From JBAXTZ01 sp041666525 (lineage in GTDB: Bacteria > Bacillota > Negativicutes > JBAXTZ01): a stretch of DNA of 64,000 nt. The translations under genes were made by a program, and so were the position numbers. Location: NCBI GenBank assembly GCA_041666525.1, contig JBAYGT010000011.1, positions 1 to 64,000 on the forward strand, in the 5' to 3' direction. This document shows, piece by piece, positions 17,102-26,314 of the stretch. The notes under the pieces are model-generated. The model was not told the DNA's origin. It made no database searches and saw only the letters and a program-made list of their open reading frames with translations. Positions within the stretch are counted from its first letter, which is position 1, and each line of letters starts with the position of its first letter.

Positions 17102-18166
17102 CTAGCGACCACTAAAATAATCATTTATTCCGTCAAATATTCCTAAAGCAGCTTTTTGCTGAAAAATCGGAGTAACTAATAATTTTTCTTCATTTATATT
17201 CGAGATAAAAGCTACCTCAACTAAAGCAGCCGGCATTTTTGTATTTCTCAATACATAAAAATTTGCTTTTCTTATCCCCTTATCCGTCAAACCGACACTT
17301 CGCTGCAAACAGCGCTGTATAGCTCGGGCTAACAGAGCATCGCGTTCCGATTTGACAAAGTAATAGGTAGCCGTGCCATTGCTGGCACGATTATAATAAG
17401 CATCGTTATGCAACGAAATAAAAATATCCGGATTATATTTTTTTGCAAAAGCAACACGCGCCGACAATTCGACTTCATCGCTACTTTTCGGATAGGAGCA
17501 ATCCACATCTCTGTCCCGAGTCATAACCACCCGCGCTCCGGCGCTTACCAACAAGTTCTTCAGTTGCAAAGCTATCAACAAATTAACATCTTTTTCCCGT
17601 ACGCCGCTTGGACCAATTGCGCCGGTATCACTTCCACCGTGTCCAGGATCAATTACAATTGTCTTTCCGTTAATTCCTGGAGCAATTTTCTGATAGTCAT
17701 AGTCACTGCGAGGTTGTACCGGCAAATCAACAACGATGCGCCAGGGGTCTGTCCTACTCCTTGCCATTACGTTTACTGTACTATCACCAAAGCTATCGTT
17801 CGATGAATCCAACCGCAACGTCAAAGTTTCATTCCCTTCTTCAAAAAGCATCGTATCAGCAATTTTACCGTCAAGCTGAACTGTTCGATCTAGACTTGCG
17901 CGTAATAACAAATTATCAAATTTAATACTACTCACCGATTTGTAGCCAGAAAAAACGGTTGAGCAGGAATACTCGGATACATAAGGACCGCTTAAGTCCA
18001 GGATAACACGCAACTTGGCATTACCCGAAACATCAATAATTGATTGAGTTGTAACTTTAGTCACAAAAACATCTCCGCCACTTGAAACGTGGACAGCGGC
18101 ATGAGTTAGAGAAAAGTTCGTTTGGACAAGGAGGATCATCAAGACAAAAACTATTATTCTATACAA
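17102..18166 (-). CDS. N-acetylmuramoyl-L-alanine amidase with AMIN domain
   Basis: The protein has 354 residues. A signal peptide (about 1-23, ending near THA) is followed by an AMIN-like envelope-targeting domain (about 30-150) and an Amidase_3 zinc domain. The latter shows IDPGHGGSDTGAIG, the Glu of REKDVNL, ISLHNDA and ALVEVAFISN, which supply the zinc ligands and catalytic Glu. It should cleave the amide bond between MurNAc and the stem peptide in the periplasm, as AmiC-type enzymes do in cell separation. AAGGAGGGG precedes the ATG at 18166. Confidence 0.95.
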   Translation of the reverse strand: MYRIIVFVLMILLVQTNFSLTHAAVHVSSGGDVFVTKVTTQSIIDVSGNAKLRVILDLSGPYVSEYSCSTVFSGYKSVSSIKFDNLLLRASLDRTVQLDGKIADTMLFEEGNETLTLRLDSSNDSFGDSTVNVMARSRTDPWRIVVDLPVQPRSDYDYQKIAPGINGKTIVIDPGHGGSDTGAIGPSGVREKDVNLLIALQLKNLLVSAGARVVMTRDRDVDCSYPKSSDEVELSARVAFAKKYNPDIFISLHNDAYYNRASNGTATYYFVKSERDALLARAIQRCLQRSVGLTDKGIRKANFYVLRNTKMPAALVEVAFISNINEEKLLVTPIFQQKAALGIFDGINDYFSGR

Positions 18167-18207
18167 TAATTCCCCTCCTTAACAAAAAAAATATTATCTC
18201 CATGATA

Positions 18208-19071
18208 TCAGTTAGTTGCAGATTTTTCAATAGTTTCAATAGTCTTTGCGATACATTCGTTAATATTTGATGCAATTATGTTGCGTTTCCCCGCTTTTGA
18301 TGCAAGTTCACCAGCTTCACCGTGAATAAAACAACCGCATACCGCGGCAAAATAGCTATTGATTCCTTGCGCGAGTAATGCCGCGATAATTCCGGACAGC
18401 ACATCGCCTGATCCTGCAGTCGCCAGCTTATGATTAGAATGCGGATTTATGACTGCAACGCCGTTAGGATCTGCAATTATCGTTTGCGCGCCTTTTAATA
18501 CTACAACACAATTATGCAATTGTGCGAACTTAACAGCAATCTCACTCCGATTTGCGTTAACAGTTTGTAACGAAACTCCCATTAATTTTGACATTTCGCC
18601 ACTGTGAGGTGTAATTACCGGAATAGTATAAGCGTCTTTTAGTATTGAAGCTTTGCTCGACAATATCGTTAATGCGTCAGCATCAATCACAACAGGAACC
18701 AAAGCAGTTTTTAATATCCATTCAAGTTTCGTACTGTTTATTTCACATACGCCTATCCCGGGGCCAACCACAATAGCCCGACTAGACCGCGCCGCAGTTT
18801 TAAAGCAATCAAAAAAACTTTCATCTTCCGAACTGCTGATCACCGCTTCAGGAAGATTAATAGAGAGTGCATTTGCAGCTTTTTCTTCAGTAAACATTTG
18901 CACATAACCAGCACCGGACATAAATGCCGCCCGAGCGCAAAGAGTGGCGGCACCGCTCGTTGCGTCTGACCCGCACCACGCCAACACTTTTCCCCTTTGA
19001 TACTTGTGAACATCTGCATTATGCCGCGGCAAATAGTGCGCTACTGTCTTCGCGTTACTATATCTAAACAT
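18208..19071 (-). CDS. nnrD: ADP-dependent NAD(P)H-hydrate dehydratase
   Basis: This enzyme repairs damaged NADH/NADPH hydrates. It is 287 residues from the ATG at 19071 with TTAGGAGC upstream; the open frame reaches 19134 but has no ribosome site there. Ribokinase-like fold motifs are visible: VVGPGIG, VIDADAL, ITPHSGEMSKLMG, VVLKGAQTIIADP and the key ATAGSGDVLSGIIAALLAQG block. It is the C-terminal half of the YjeF/Nnr bifunctional protein standing alone; the epimerase half (NnrE) is not fused and not in the window. Confidence 0.93.
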   Translation of the reverse strand: MFRYSNAKTVAHYLPRHNADVHKYQRGKVLAWCGSDATSGAATLCARAAFMSGAGYVQMFTEEKAANALSINLPEAVISSSEDESFFDCFKTAARSSRAIVVGPGIGVCEINSTKLEWILKTALVPVVIDADALTILSSKASILKDAYTIPVITPHSGEMSKLMGVSLQTVNANRSEIAVKFAQLHNCVVVLKGAQTIIADPNGVAVINPHSNHKLATAGSGDVLSGIIAALLAQGINSYFAAVCGCFIHGEAGELASKAGKRNIIASNINECIAKTIETIEKSATN

Positions 19072-19087
19072 ATTTGCTCCTAAACTA

Positions 19088-19116
19088 TTCAAATCACTCG
19101 ATGAATATATTATAAT
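19088..19116 (+). promoter_or_regulatory. Predicted promoter of proBA
   Basis: TTCAAA and a perfect TATAAT are spaced by 17 bp, ending 33 bp before the proB start. The region is shared with the divergent nnrD gene. Confidence 0.6.
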
Positions 19117-19149
19117 GAAATAATTATACAACAAAATTTCGAGGTGTAA

Positions 19150-20277
19150 ATGAAGCTACGAGCAATTCCAGTCGCAGCCAGACGAATTGTTATAAAAATC
19201 GGCACCAGTTCGCTGTCTTTTCCTAACGGAATGCTTGATTTCGGCAAAATCGAGCGATTGGTACGCGCTATCAGCAATATCCATAACTCCGGACGCGAAA
19301 TAATTCTGGTAACCAGCGGTGCTGTCGGTGCGGGCATGATGAAACTGGGGCTTAAAGAAAAACCAACCAGCATCCCGGAAAAACAGGCAGTTGCCGCAGT
19401 TGGACAGGGACTGTTGATGCACGTTTATGAAAAAATTTTTTCTGAATACGCCAAAACCGTTGCTCAGGTATTATTAACACGCTCTGATACACAAGAGCAA
19501 ACCAAATGCGCCAATTCCCGTTCCACGTTGTTATCTTTATTGCGAATGAATGTTATTCCGATCATCAACGAAAACGATGCCGTTTCAATTGATGAACTTA
19601 AAATCGGCGATAATGATAACCTGTCAGCGATGGTTGCAGCGCTTGTTGAAGCAGACTTGTTGCTAATTCTGTCTGATGTTGACGGACTTTTTACTGCAAA
19701 TCCTTCAAATACCCCTTCTGCAAAACTTATTTCTGAAATAAAAACCATAACCATTGAAATCGAAAATATGGCCGGCGACACCGGAACATTTACCGGAACC
19801 GGCGGCATGAACACCAAAATTCAAGCCGCAAAAATTGCAGTAAATGCCGGTGTTGCCGTCATAATCGCCAATAGCGGTTTCCCTAATGTTATAGAATCAA
19901 TACTGGACGGGCAATTACTAGGCACTCTGTTTCTGCCAAAAAAAACAAAGCTACAATTCCGCAAAAAATGGCTGTCGTTTGGCAAAGCTGCCAGCGGAAA
20001 AATTTTCGTTGACAAAGGGTGTGGCGAAGCTATAGTAAATAATGGTTCCAGTTTGCTACCAGTCGGAATAATTGATATCGATGGTGATTTTACAGGCGGA
20101 CAAGTAGTAAGCGTAATTTCCAGCGATAACCAAGAAATAGCGCGCGGTTTGATAAACTATTCAGCCTGCGAGCTGCGAAAAATCAAAGGAAAAAAAATTA
20201 ACCATATTGCAGCAATATTGGGTGGCGTTGATTATCATGAAGCCATTCATCGAGACAACATGGTTGTTATCGTTTAG
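19150..20277 (+). CDS. proB: Glutamate 5-kinase
   Basis: The first step of proline synthesis: glutamate plus ATP to glutamyl-5-phosphate. The protein has 375 residues. The amino-acid kinase domain (1-~260) has RIVIKIGTSSL, VTSGAVGAGM, INENDAVS, GDNDNLSAMVA and GTGGMNTKIQAAKIA. A C-terminal PUA domain (~280-375) is present, as in most bacterial ProB proteins. GAGGTG precedes the ATG. The proA gene follows after 8 bp, so the two form an operon. Confidence 0.98.
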   Translation: MKLRAIPVAARRIVIKIGTSSLSFPNGMLDFGKIERLVRAISNIHNSGREIILVTSGAVGAGMMKLGLKEKPTSIPEKQAVAAVGQGLLMHVYEKIFSEYAKTVAQVLLTRSDTQEQTKCANSRSTLLSLLRMNVIPIINENDAVSIDELKIGDNDNLSAMVAALVEADLLLILSDVDGLFTANPSNTPSAKLISEIKTITIEIENMAGDTGTFTGTGGMNTKIQAAKIAVNAGVAVIIANSGFPNVIESILDGQLLGTLFLPKKTKLQFRKKWLSFGKAASGKIFVDKGCGEAIVNNGSSLLPVGIIDIDGDFTGGQVVSVISSDNQEIARGLINYSACELRKIKGKKINHIAAILGGVDYHEAIHRDNMVVIV

Positions 20278-20285
20278 GAGTAAAA

Positions 20286-21536
20286 ATGAAATATTTCGAG
20301 TTAACCGCGATAGGACAGCGTGCAAAAAAAGTTTCCGGTACTCTCGCCATCTGCGGTACAGATACGAAAAATGCTGCGCTTCATTGCATAGCCGACTCTT
20401 TGATTACAAATGCTCAAAAAATCATCGCTGCAAATGCCGTCGATGTTGACAATGGCCGCACACGGAATTTTTCCAAAGCATTACTTGATCGCCTGTGTAT
20501 TGACGAACAGCGTATTCGTGCAATCGCAGACGGAATAAGAAAGGTTAGCGAATTACCTGATCCAATTGGTGACATTGTCGAAGGCTGGACTCTTCCAAAT
20601 AATTTGGAAATTAGAAAAGTACGCGTTCCGCTCGGCGTAATTTGCATTATTTTTGAATCCCGACCAAATGTAACGGCCGATGCCGCAGCGCTGTGTTTAA
20701 AATCCGGTAATGTCGCAATTTTACGCGGTGGCAAAGAAGCAATAAACACCAATGTCGAAATAGTAAATGCAATGCGAGCTGCGCTCGCATCCTGTGATTT
20801 ACCGGAAGATTATATTCAGCTAGTCACGACCACTGACCGCGCTGCCGTTCACGAATTACTACGACTCAATCAATTTATCGATGTTGTCATCCCTCGTGGC
20901 GGCGCAGGACTGATAAAAATGGTTTTGGAAAACAGTTCAATACCAGTTATTGAAACCGGTACCGGGGTATGCCACACTTTTGTCGATAGCAGCGCCGACT
21001 TAACGATGGCTTTAGCTATTGCTATCAACGCCAAAGTTTCGCGGCCAGCAGTGTGCAACGCTATGGAAACTTTGTTAATTCATTGTGACATCGCTGACAA
21101 GTTCATGCCACAACTCATTGATGCAATGTTAGAAAACGCAGTAGAACTACGCGGATGTGCACGTTCAAAACAATATAATGATAGAATTAAATTGGCAACT
21201 AGCGACGATTGGGCTGCTGAATTTCTCGACCTAATCCTTGCGGTAAAAATAGTTGATAATGTAGATGAAGCCATAGCTCATATTGACAAATATTCAACAG
21301 GACACTCTGAAGCCATTATTACCAATGATTACTTTAACGCCCAACGGTTTCAGCGTGAAATAGATGCTGCGGCTGTCTATGTAAACGCATCTACCCGTTT
21401 TACAGACGGTTGCGAATTTGGCTTCGGCGCTGAAATAGGTATTAGCACCCAAAAATTACACGCCCGCGGCCCGATGGGACTCAAAGAATTAACCAGTATA
21501 AAATATTTAATAAACGGCAGCGGGCAAATAAGATAA
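20286..21536 (+). CDS. proA: Gamma-glutamyl phosphate reductase
   Basis: This second enzyme of proline synthesis reduces glutamyl-5-phosphate to the semialdehyde with NADPH. It has 416 residues, the usual length. Aldehyde-dehydrogenase-like blocks include VPLGVICIIFESRPNVTADAA, LRGGKEAINTN, VIPRGGAGLI, the catalytic Cys in KVSRPAVCNAMETLLIH, and the TDGCEFGFGAEIGISTQKLHARGPMG signature. It is the second gene of the proBA operon, ended by a terminator hairpin. Confidence 0.98.
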   Translation: MKYFELTAIGQRAKKVSGTLAICGTDTKNAALHCIADSLITNAQKIIAANAVDVDNGRTRNFSKALLDRLCIDEQRIRAIADGIRKVSELPDPIGDIVEGWTLPNNLEIRKVRVPLGVICIIFESRPNVTADAAALCLKSGNVAILRGGKEAINTNVEIVNAMRAALASCDLPEDYIQLVTTTDRAAVHELLRLNQFIDVVIPRGGAGLIKMVLENSSIPVIETGTGVCHTFVDSSADLTMALAIAINAKVSRPAVCNAMETLLIHCDIADKFMPQLIDAMLENAVELRGCARSKQYNDRIKLATSDDWAAEFLDLILAVKIVDNVDEAIAHIDKYSTGHSEAIITNDYFNAQRFQREIDAAAVYVNASTRFTDGCEFGFGAEIGISTQKLHARGPMGLKELTSIKYLINGSGQIR

Positions 21537-21554
21537 GCAGTTTCAAAAGTTAAA

Positions 21555-21594
21555 GAAGGTGTCATGCGAAAATTTTCACATGACACCTTCTTTG
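21555..21594 (+). terminator. Terminator of proBA
   Basis: GAAGGTGTCATG (21555-21566) pairs with CATGACACCTTC (21579-21590), 12 bp, followed by TTTG. An A-run on the other side is short, so action on the convergent flippase gene is possible but weaker. Confidence 0.75.
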
Positions 21595-21606
21595 TGTGAC
21601 AATAGA

Positions 21607-23202
21607 CTAATTTCTAATTATTTTATACTGACGTAACTTTTCGGCTAACGGTTTACCGAATTTTGGCAACGCTTCGAGATCTTCGCCGCGGATACCGCCA
21701 ACCATAAATATGGCAACTATGTAAACCAAACCGCCAACCAGCATTGCTAATATACAGGAATGAACCACACGACCATGAAACAGCTGCATCAACAGATTAT
21801 ATGCACCAAGCGAGCACGCTCCCATTATCGCCGAAGCAACAACTATTCTAAGGGTTTTAATAACCTCTATTCCAAAACCGGTGTACTTGTAGATAAATAA
21901 CATATTAATTATAGCGGCAACTCCAAAATCACAGTTGGTTGCCCATGCGGCGCCAGCAATATTAATTGACGGTATCGCCACAAATATCCAGGTCACGACT
22001 ATTTTTACAATAACCGAAACCAGCATTGCGATAAACGGAATTGCCGTCTTCCCAAGACCCTGCAATGTACCTGTCGACACATTCTGCAATCCAAGCATTA
22101 CGATACCAATAGAAGTAATGGCGATCGACAGCCCGGCATTCGGTTCTTTATACAACGTGACCGCAATTGGTGTCGCCAACAGCCATAGTCCAAAAAACGC
22201 CGGAATTGTGATGAGATTAGCAATATGGTAGGCAGTTGAAGTTTTTTTGCGAATATCCGCTATGCGGCCAAGCGCACGCGCCTCAGAAACTGCCGGAACT
22301 AAACTGTTGGATAACGACAGCGTCAACACTGTAACTCCCGCAATAAGCGGCACTGCCATACCAACCAGATAACCAAACATCGTGGTTGATTGGGCAACAT
22401 CAACACCAGCTACACCTAACCGGTAAGGCACCAGTACTGCGTCAACCCCGGAGGCAAATGGCAACATAAGTGATGTTAAGCAAACTGGCAACGCCAGAAT
22501 TACTATCCGCTTTATTACCGCAAACGCTGATTCACGCGCATGTGTCTGAACCAAAGTTCCGTCATTACGACGTTTATTGAAATAATAAACCAACAGCACA
22601 ACAAATCCGGCGACTGCGCCGGGCGCCGCCCCCAGACTCGCGCCCATGGCACCATACTCCAAACCGTATTTCAACAATATAGCAGCCATGCCAATCATAA
22701 AAACCACCCGGAACAATTGCTCAAACATCTGCGACATTCCGGTTGGTTTCATGTTTTGCAAACCTTGAAAATAACCACGAAATACTGCTTCCATTACCAC
22801 AAACAATATCGCCGGTGCAAGTGCAACCAATGCCCAATAGGCCCGGTCATCACGTAAAATATCATATTCAATCGCCCAATGTGCGAACAGATACATCAAC
22901 ACACTCAACAATATTCCAAATACAAACAATACCCGCAATGAAATGTTGAAAATGCGTTTAGCACCATAATGATCATTCATCGCTGTTTTTTCAGCAATCA
23001 TTATTGCAATCGCTGCCGGCACACCAGCGCCCGCAAGACTAATTGCCGCTGTATAAAACGGATATGCAAAATTATACAATCCAAGCGCTTCAGCACCTAA
23101 TAATCGCGCCAAAATAATTTTTCCGAACGCGCCCATAACTTTTACTATTAGACCGGCAATAGTCAAAATTGCCGCGCCTTTCAGAAATTTGTCTTTACTC
23201 AT
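21607..23202 (-). CDS. SpoVB/MurJ-like lipid-linked oligosaccharide flippase (MOP superfamily)
   Basis: This polytopic membrane protein of 531 residues starts at ATG 23202 (MSKDKFLKGAAIL); the frame extends to 23241 but into the upstream gene. It has about 14 membrane segments and the SpoVB-family opening KGAAILTIAGLIVKVMGAFGKIILARLLGAEALGLY plus the GYFQGLQNMKPTGMSQMFEQLFRV block. SpoVB/MurJ-type proteins flip lipid-linked peptidoglycan or polysaccharide precursors across the inner membrane. It is 11 bp downstream of an ornithine/lysine decarboxylase gene in the same transcription unit. In Negativicutes that enzyme makes the polyamine that is attached to peptidoglycan, so a link in wall assembly is plausible. 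Confidence 0.9.
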   Translation of the reverse strand: MSKDKFLKGAAILTIAGLIVKVMGAFGKIILARLLGAEALGLYNFAYPFYTAAISLAGAGVPAAIAIMIAEKTAMNDHYGAKRIFNISLRVLFVFGILLSVLMYLFAHWAIEYDILRDDRAYWALVALAPAILFVVMEAVFRGYFQGLQNMKPTGMSQMFEQLFRVVFMIGMAAILLKYGLEYGAMGASLGAAPGAVAGFVVLLVYYFNKRRNDGTLVQTHARESAFAVIKRIVILALPVCLTSLMLPFASGVDAVLVPYRLGVAGVDVAQSTTMFGYLVGMAVPLIAGVTVLTLSLSNSLVPAVSEARALGRIADIRKKTSTAYHIANLITIPAFFGLWLLATPIAVTLYKEPNAGLSIAITSIGIVMLGLQNVSTGTLQGLGKTAIPFIAMLVSVIVKIVVTWIFVAIPSINIAGAAWATNCDFGVAAIINMLFIYKYTGFGIEVIKTLRIVVASAIMGACSLGAYNLLMQLFHGRVVHSCILAMLVGGLVYIVAIFMVGGIRGEDLEALPKFGKPLAEKLRQYKIIRN

Positions 23203-23213
23203 AACAACGAACA

Positions 23214-24353
23214 CTAAATAGTATTCTCTATGTCCTCCCAACAGACAGATTTTGCCAATCGAAAACCATTGAACGAACTGGCAGAGGCAGCCGTATAGGC
23301 GCCGGCTATTGGAAATAATAATACATCGTTCATTTCCAATCGAGGCGTTTTAACATTGCTCAGCACAACATCAATTGAGTCACAACTCGGTCCGGCAAAA
23401 GTTGCCTTAACCTCTGGACGGTCATAAGTATTGGTTTCAAAACTAAATTCCCAATGATCAAACATTTTTGCAGAAAAGCTGCCATATATGCCCTCGTCGA
23501 GAAAATACCATTGCTTGTCATTCTTAATAATGTTGGCTATAACGCTGGTCAAAAGGTTTACTGCCGTACCACAAATATACCGGCCGGGTTCGCACCAAAT
23601 TTCGATCGCGGGAAATTTTTTACCCAAAGCATGAGCAATCGTGTCAAAAGCTTTTACCACGTCAAAATTAGTTCCTGCTGCTGGAACCGGAAAACCACCG
23701 CCAATATCAAGTACTCGTAAATTAAATCCATCTAGTGCCGCGACGTCGAATAACCGCTTACAAGTCTCAATTCCCTGAATATATGGATCAACGCTCAAAG
23801 TTTGGCTGCCAACGTGAAAGCACATACCCAAAACATCCAATCCGAGTTTTCGCGCCCGACGCATCAAAAACAGCGCTTCTTCAGGATAACAACCGAATTT
23901 TGAATTCAAATCTACCAATGCTTTGGGATTATCCACCCGAACCCTGATCAACACTTGCGCTCCCGGCACGGCAGATGCCATCTTTTCCACTTCAATATCA
24001 GAATCATACGTCATCTTATATACACCGATTCGTTTAGCTGTGTTTAAGCCGTTCCAGGTTTTCACCGGATTGGCGTAAACAATTCGATCCGGCGCCACGT
24101 CAAGTTCAGCAAGTAGCTCCATCTCGCCGTCAGATGCTACGTCAAAACAGCTACCACTGTCGATCAATTGTTTTAATATATTAATATCCGGGTTAGATTT
24201 CATTGCATAATGAATTTTTATCCCCGGTATATGTTTCATCAATAATTCATAATTTTCTTTTACTTGATTACGCGACACAACCAGTAGTGGCGTACCGAAT
24301 TTATCCGCTATTGGTTGAATAGCTTCTTTAGGTAGTTTGAAAAATTGTTGCAT
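23214..24353 (-). CDS. PLP-dependent ornithine/lysine decarboxylase (eukaryotic-ODC-like fold)
   Basis: The protein has 379 residues. Fold type III decarboxylase motifs: the PLP lysine in IHYAMKSNPD, the phosphate-binding GGGFPVP, CEPGRYI, and the catalytic Cys in GPSCDSIDVV, which marks ornithine/lysine decarboxylases rather than diaminopimelate decarboxylase. The product would be putrescine or cadaverine with release of CO2. The length and motifs fit the Selenomonas ruminantium lysine/ornithine decarboxylase, which supplies cadaverine for covalent attachment to peptidoglycan. Substrate choice cannot be read from sequence alone here. It is the first gene of a two-gene unit with the flippase and is preceded by the clpX terminator. 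Confidence 0.9.
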   Translation of the reverse strand: MQQFFKLPKEAIQPIADKFGTPLLVVSRNQVKENYELLMKHIPGIKIHYAMKSNPDINILKQLIDSGSCFDVASDGEMELLAELDVAPDRIVYANPVKTWNGLNTAKRIGVYKMTYDSDIEVEKMASAVPGAQVLIRVRVDNPKALVDLNSKFGCYPEEALFLMRRARKLGLDVLGMCFHVGSQTLSVDPYIQGIETCKRLFDVAALDGFNLRVLDIGGGFPVPAAGTNFDVVKAFDTIAHALGKKFPAIEIWCEPGRYICGTAVNLLTSVIANIIKNDKQWYFLDEGIYGSFSAKMFDHWEFSFETNTYDRPEVKATFAGPSCDSIDVVLSNVKTPRLEMNDVLLFPIAGAYTAASASSFNGFRLAKSVCWEDIENTI

Positions 24354-24405
24354 GCACTATCCTCGCTATATTATTTCAGGTTGATTTTAACACATTTTTC
24401 TGTAA

Positions 24406-24445
24406 ACAAAAAGAAAAACAATGCCTCCGGCTTTGCCGGAGGCAT
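24406..24445 (-). terminator. Terminator of clpP-clpX
   Basis: On the minus strand an 11-bp perfect stem, ATGCCTCCGGC / GCCGGAGGCAT, with an AAA loop is followed by TGTTTTTCTTTTT. It begins 4 bp after the clpX stop. Confidence 0.92.
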
Positions 24446-24449
24446 CTAT

Positions 24450-25715
24450 TCAGGCTGATTCACTTATTTTCACCGTACGCGTTTTGTGTAGTTCAAGTTT
24501 TGGTTCAGCAGTACCGTTAACAACTGCTTCAGAAATAGTATATTTCTTCACATTTTTCATTGACGGAACTTCAAACATTATATGTCGCATAATACTCTCA
24601 AGTATCGATCGCAACCCACGAGCACCAGTACTAAGCTTGATTGCCTTTGCACAAAGTGCATTTAAGGCCGCATCGTCAAATTCCAGTTCTACTCCATCAA
24701 TCTCAAGCAGTTTTTGATATTGCTTGATTATGGCATTTTTCGGAGTAACCAAAATGCTCTTGAGCATCTCTATTGAAAGCGGTTGCAACGGCACACAAAC
24801 CGGCAAACGGCCTACCAACTCCGGAATCAAACCATATCGCATTAAATCATCAGGCGTTATTTTTTGCAGTATCTCGAAGCTGTTTTTTTCGTTAACAACA
24901 GCAATTTCCGCACCAAACCCCAGCGATTTCTTGCCGGTACGATTTCCGATGATTTTTTCAATACCATCAAATGCGCCACCACAAATAAATAAAATATTTG
25001 TGGTATCCAGCGTTATAAACTCTTGGCTAGGGTGTTTTCTACCACCTTGCGGTGGTACGTTTGCAATAGTACCTTCGAGAATTTTTAATAATGCTTGCTG
25101 CACGCCTTCGCCGGACACATCGCGAGTAATCGACGGATTCTCAGATTTTCGGGCAATTTTATCGATTTCATCAATATAAATTATTCCCTGCTGCGCGCGT
25201 GCGACATCCATATTAGCATTTTGCATCAGTTTTACTAAAATGTTTTCAACATCTTCGCCCACATAGCCGGCCTCAGTCAACGTAGTAGCGTCGGCAATGG
25301 CAAATGGCACATTAAGAATCCGCGCCAGCGATTGTGCAAGCAGCGTCTTGCCACAGCCGGTTGGACCAATTAATAATACATTAGATTTTTGAATTTCGAC
25401 ATCATTATCTTTCTTACTGACATGTCCGATTCTTTTGTAATGGTTATATACCGCCACCGACAGAGCAATCTTGGCATCATGTTGTCCGACAACATATTGA
25501 TCAAGAATCTCTTTGATTTCTTTTGGTTTAGGAAGCTTTTTTGCCGAAGTTTTATTCAGGTTGCTGAACCGTTCTTCGTCTATGATACCATTACAAACAT
25601 CAACACATTCATTACAAATGTAGACATCCGGACCTGCTACCAACTTATTTACTTCATAATGATATTTTCCGCAAAAATTACATCGCGGATTATCCGTGTT
25701 TTCATTAAATTTCAT
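24450..25715 (-). CDS. clpX: ATP-dependent Clp protease ATP-binding subunit ClpX
   Basis: This AAA+ unfoldase feeds substrates to ClpP. It has 421 residues. The N-terminal zinc domain is CNFCGK...CNEC. The ATPase core has Walker A GPTGCGKT, the pore loop GYVGED, Walker B IIYIDEIDKI and sensor blocks (ALLKILEGT, ELVGRLPV, GARGLRSILE). It lies 2 bp after clpP, so the two are one operon. No CtsR box was found upstream. Confidence 0.98.
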   Translation of the reverse strand: MKFNENTDNPRCNFCGKYHYEVNKLVAGPDVYICNECVDVCNGIIDEERFSNLNKTSAKKLPKPKEIKEILDQYVVGQHDAKIALSVAVYNHYKRIGHVSKKDNDVEIQKSNVLLIGPTGCGKTLLAQSLARILNVPFAIADATTLTEAGYVGEDVENILVKLMQNANMDVARAQQGIIYIDEIDKIARKSENPSITRDVSGEGVQQALLKILEGTIANVPPQGGRKHPSQEFITLDTTNILFICGGAFDGIEKIIGNRTGKKSLGFGAEIAVVNEKNSFEILQKITPDDLMRYGLIPELVGRLPVCVPLQPLSIEMLKSILVTPKNAIIKQYQKLLEIDGVELEFDDAALNALCAKAIKLSTGARGLRSILESIMRHIMFEVPSMKNVKKYTISEAVVNGTAEPKLELHKTRTVKISESA

Positions 25716-25717
25716 TC

Positions 25718-26302
25718 TTACCGCTTTTCCATCACTTTATCGATCAAACCGTATTCTAAAGCCTCAAGTGCTGTCATATAGTTATCCCGTTCGGTATCAA
25801 TCTCAATTTGCGCTTCAGATTTGCCGGTATGTTCAGACATGATTTTGTTAATTAATTCACGCAACCGCAATATTTCTTTGGCCTGAATTTGAATATCAGT
25901 AGATTGACCGCGCGCGCCACCTAGCGGTTGATGAATCATAATTCGCGAATTTGGCAAAGCGTGCCTTTTGCCAGGGGCTCCAGCACATAACAATACCGCC
26001 GCCATACTTGCAGCCATCCCCACACAGATTGTGACTACATCCGGTTTGATGTATCTCATCGTATCATAAATCGCCAAACCATCATACACTACGCCACCCG
26101 GACTGTTAATATACAAAAATATATCCTTGTCCGGCGCTTCAGCTTCGAGAAATAATAACTGTGCGATAATCAGATTGGCAGAAACATCATCAATAGCTCC
26201 GCCTAAAAAAACAATTCGGTCGCGAAGTAACCGCGAATATATATCAAAGGACCGTTCGCCGCGCCCGGACTGTTCAACAACTATTGGTACAAAATGTGAC
26301 AT
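25718..26302 (-). CDS. clpP: ATP-dependent Clp protease proteolytic subunit ClpP
   Basis: This serine protease has 194 residues and forms the double-ring chamber that degrades ClpX-delivered proteins. The catalytic Ser lies in GMAASMAAVLL, the His in MIHQPLGGARGQ and the Asp in the DTERDNYM block. The N-terminal MSHFVPIVVEQSGRGER is typical. It lies between tig and clpX, the common tig-clpP-clpX order. Confidence 0.98.
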   Translation of the reverse strand: MSHFVPIVVEQSGRGERSFDIYSRLLRDRIVFLGGAIDDVSANLIIAQLLFLEAEAPDKDIFLYINSPGGVVYDGLAIYDTMRYIKPDVVTICVGMAASMAAVLLCAGAPGKRHALPNSRIMIHQPLGGARGQSTDIQIQAKEILRLRELINKIMSEHTGKSEAQIEIDTERDNYMTALEALEYGLIDKVMEKR

Positions 26303-26314
26303 ATAACCTCTTTA

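Noticed and set aside
23214..24353. Diaminopimelate decarboxylase (lysA)
   Set aside because: The length and the GPSCDSIDVV motif with the catalytic Cys fit ornithine/lysine decarboxylases better.
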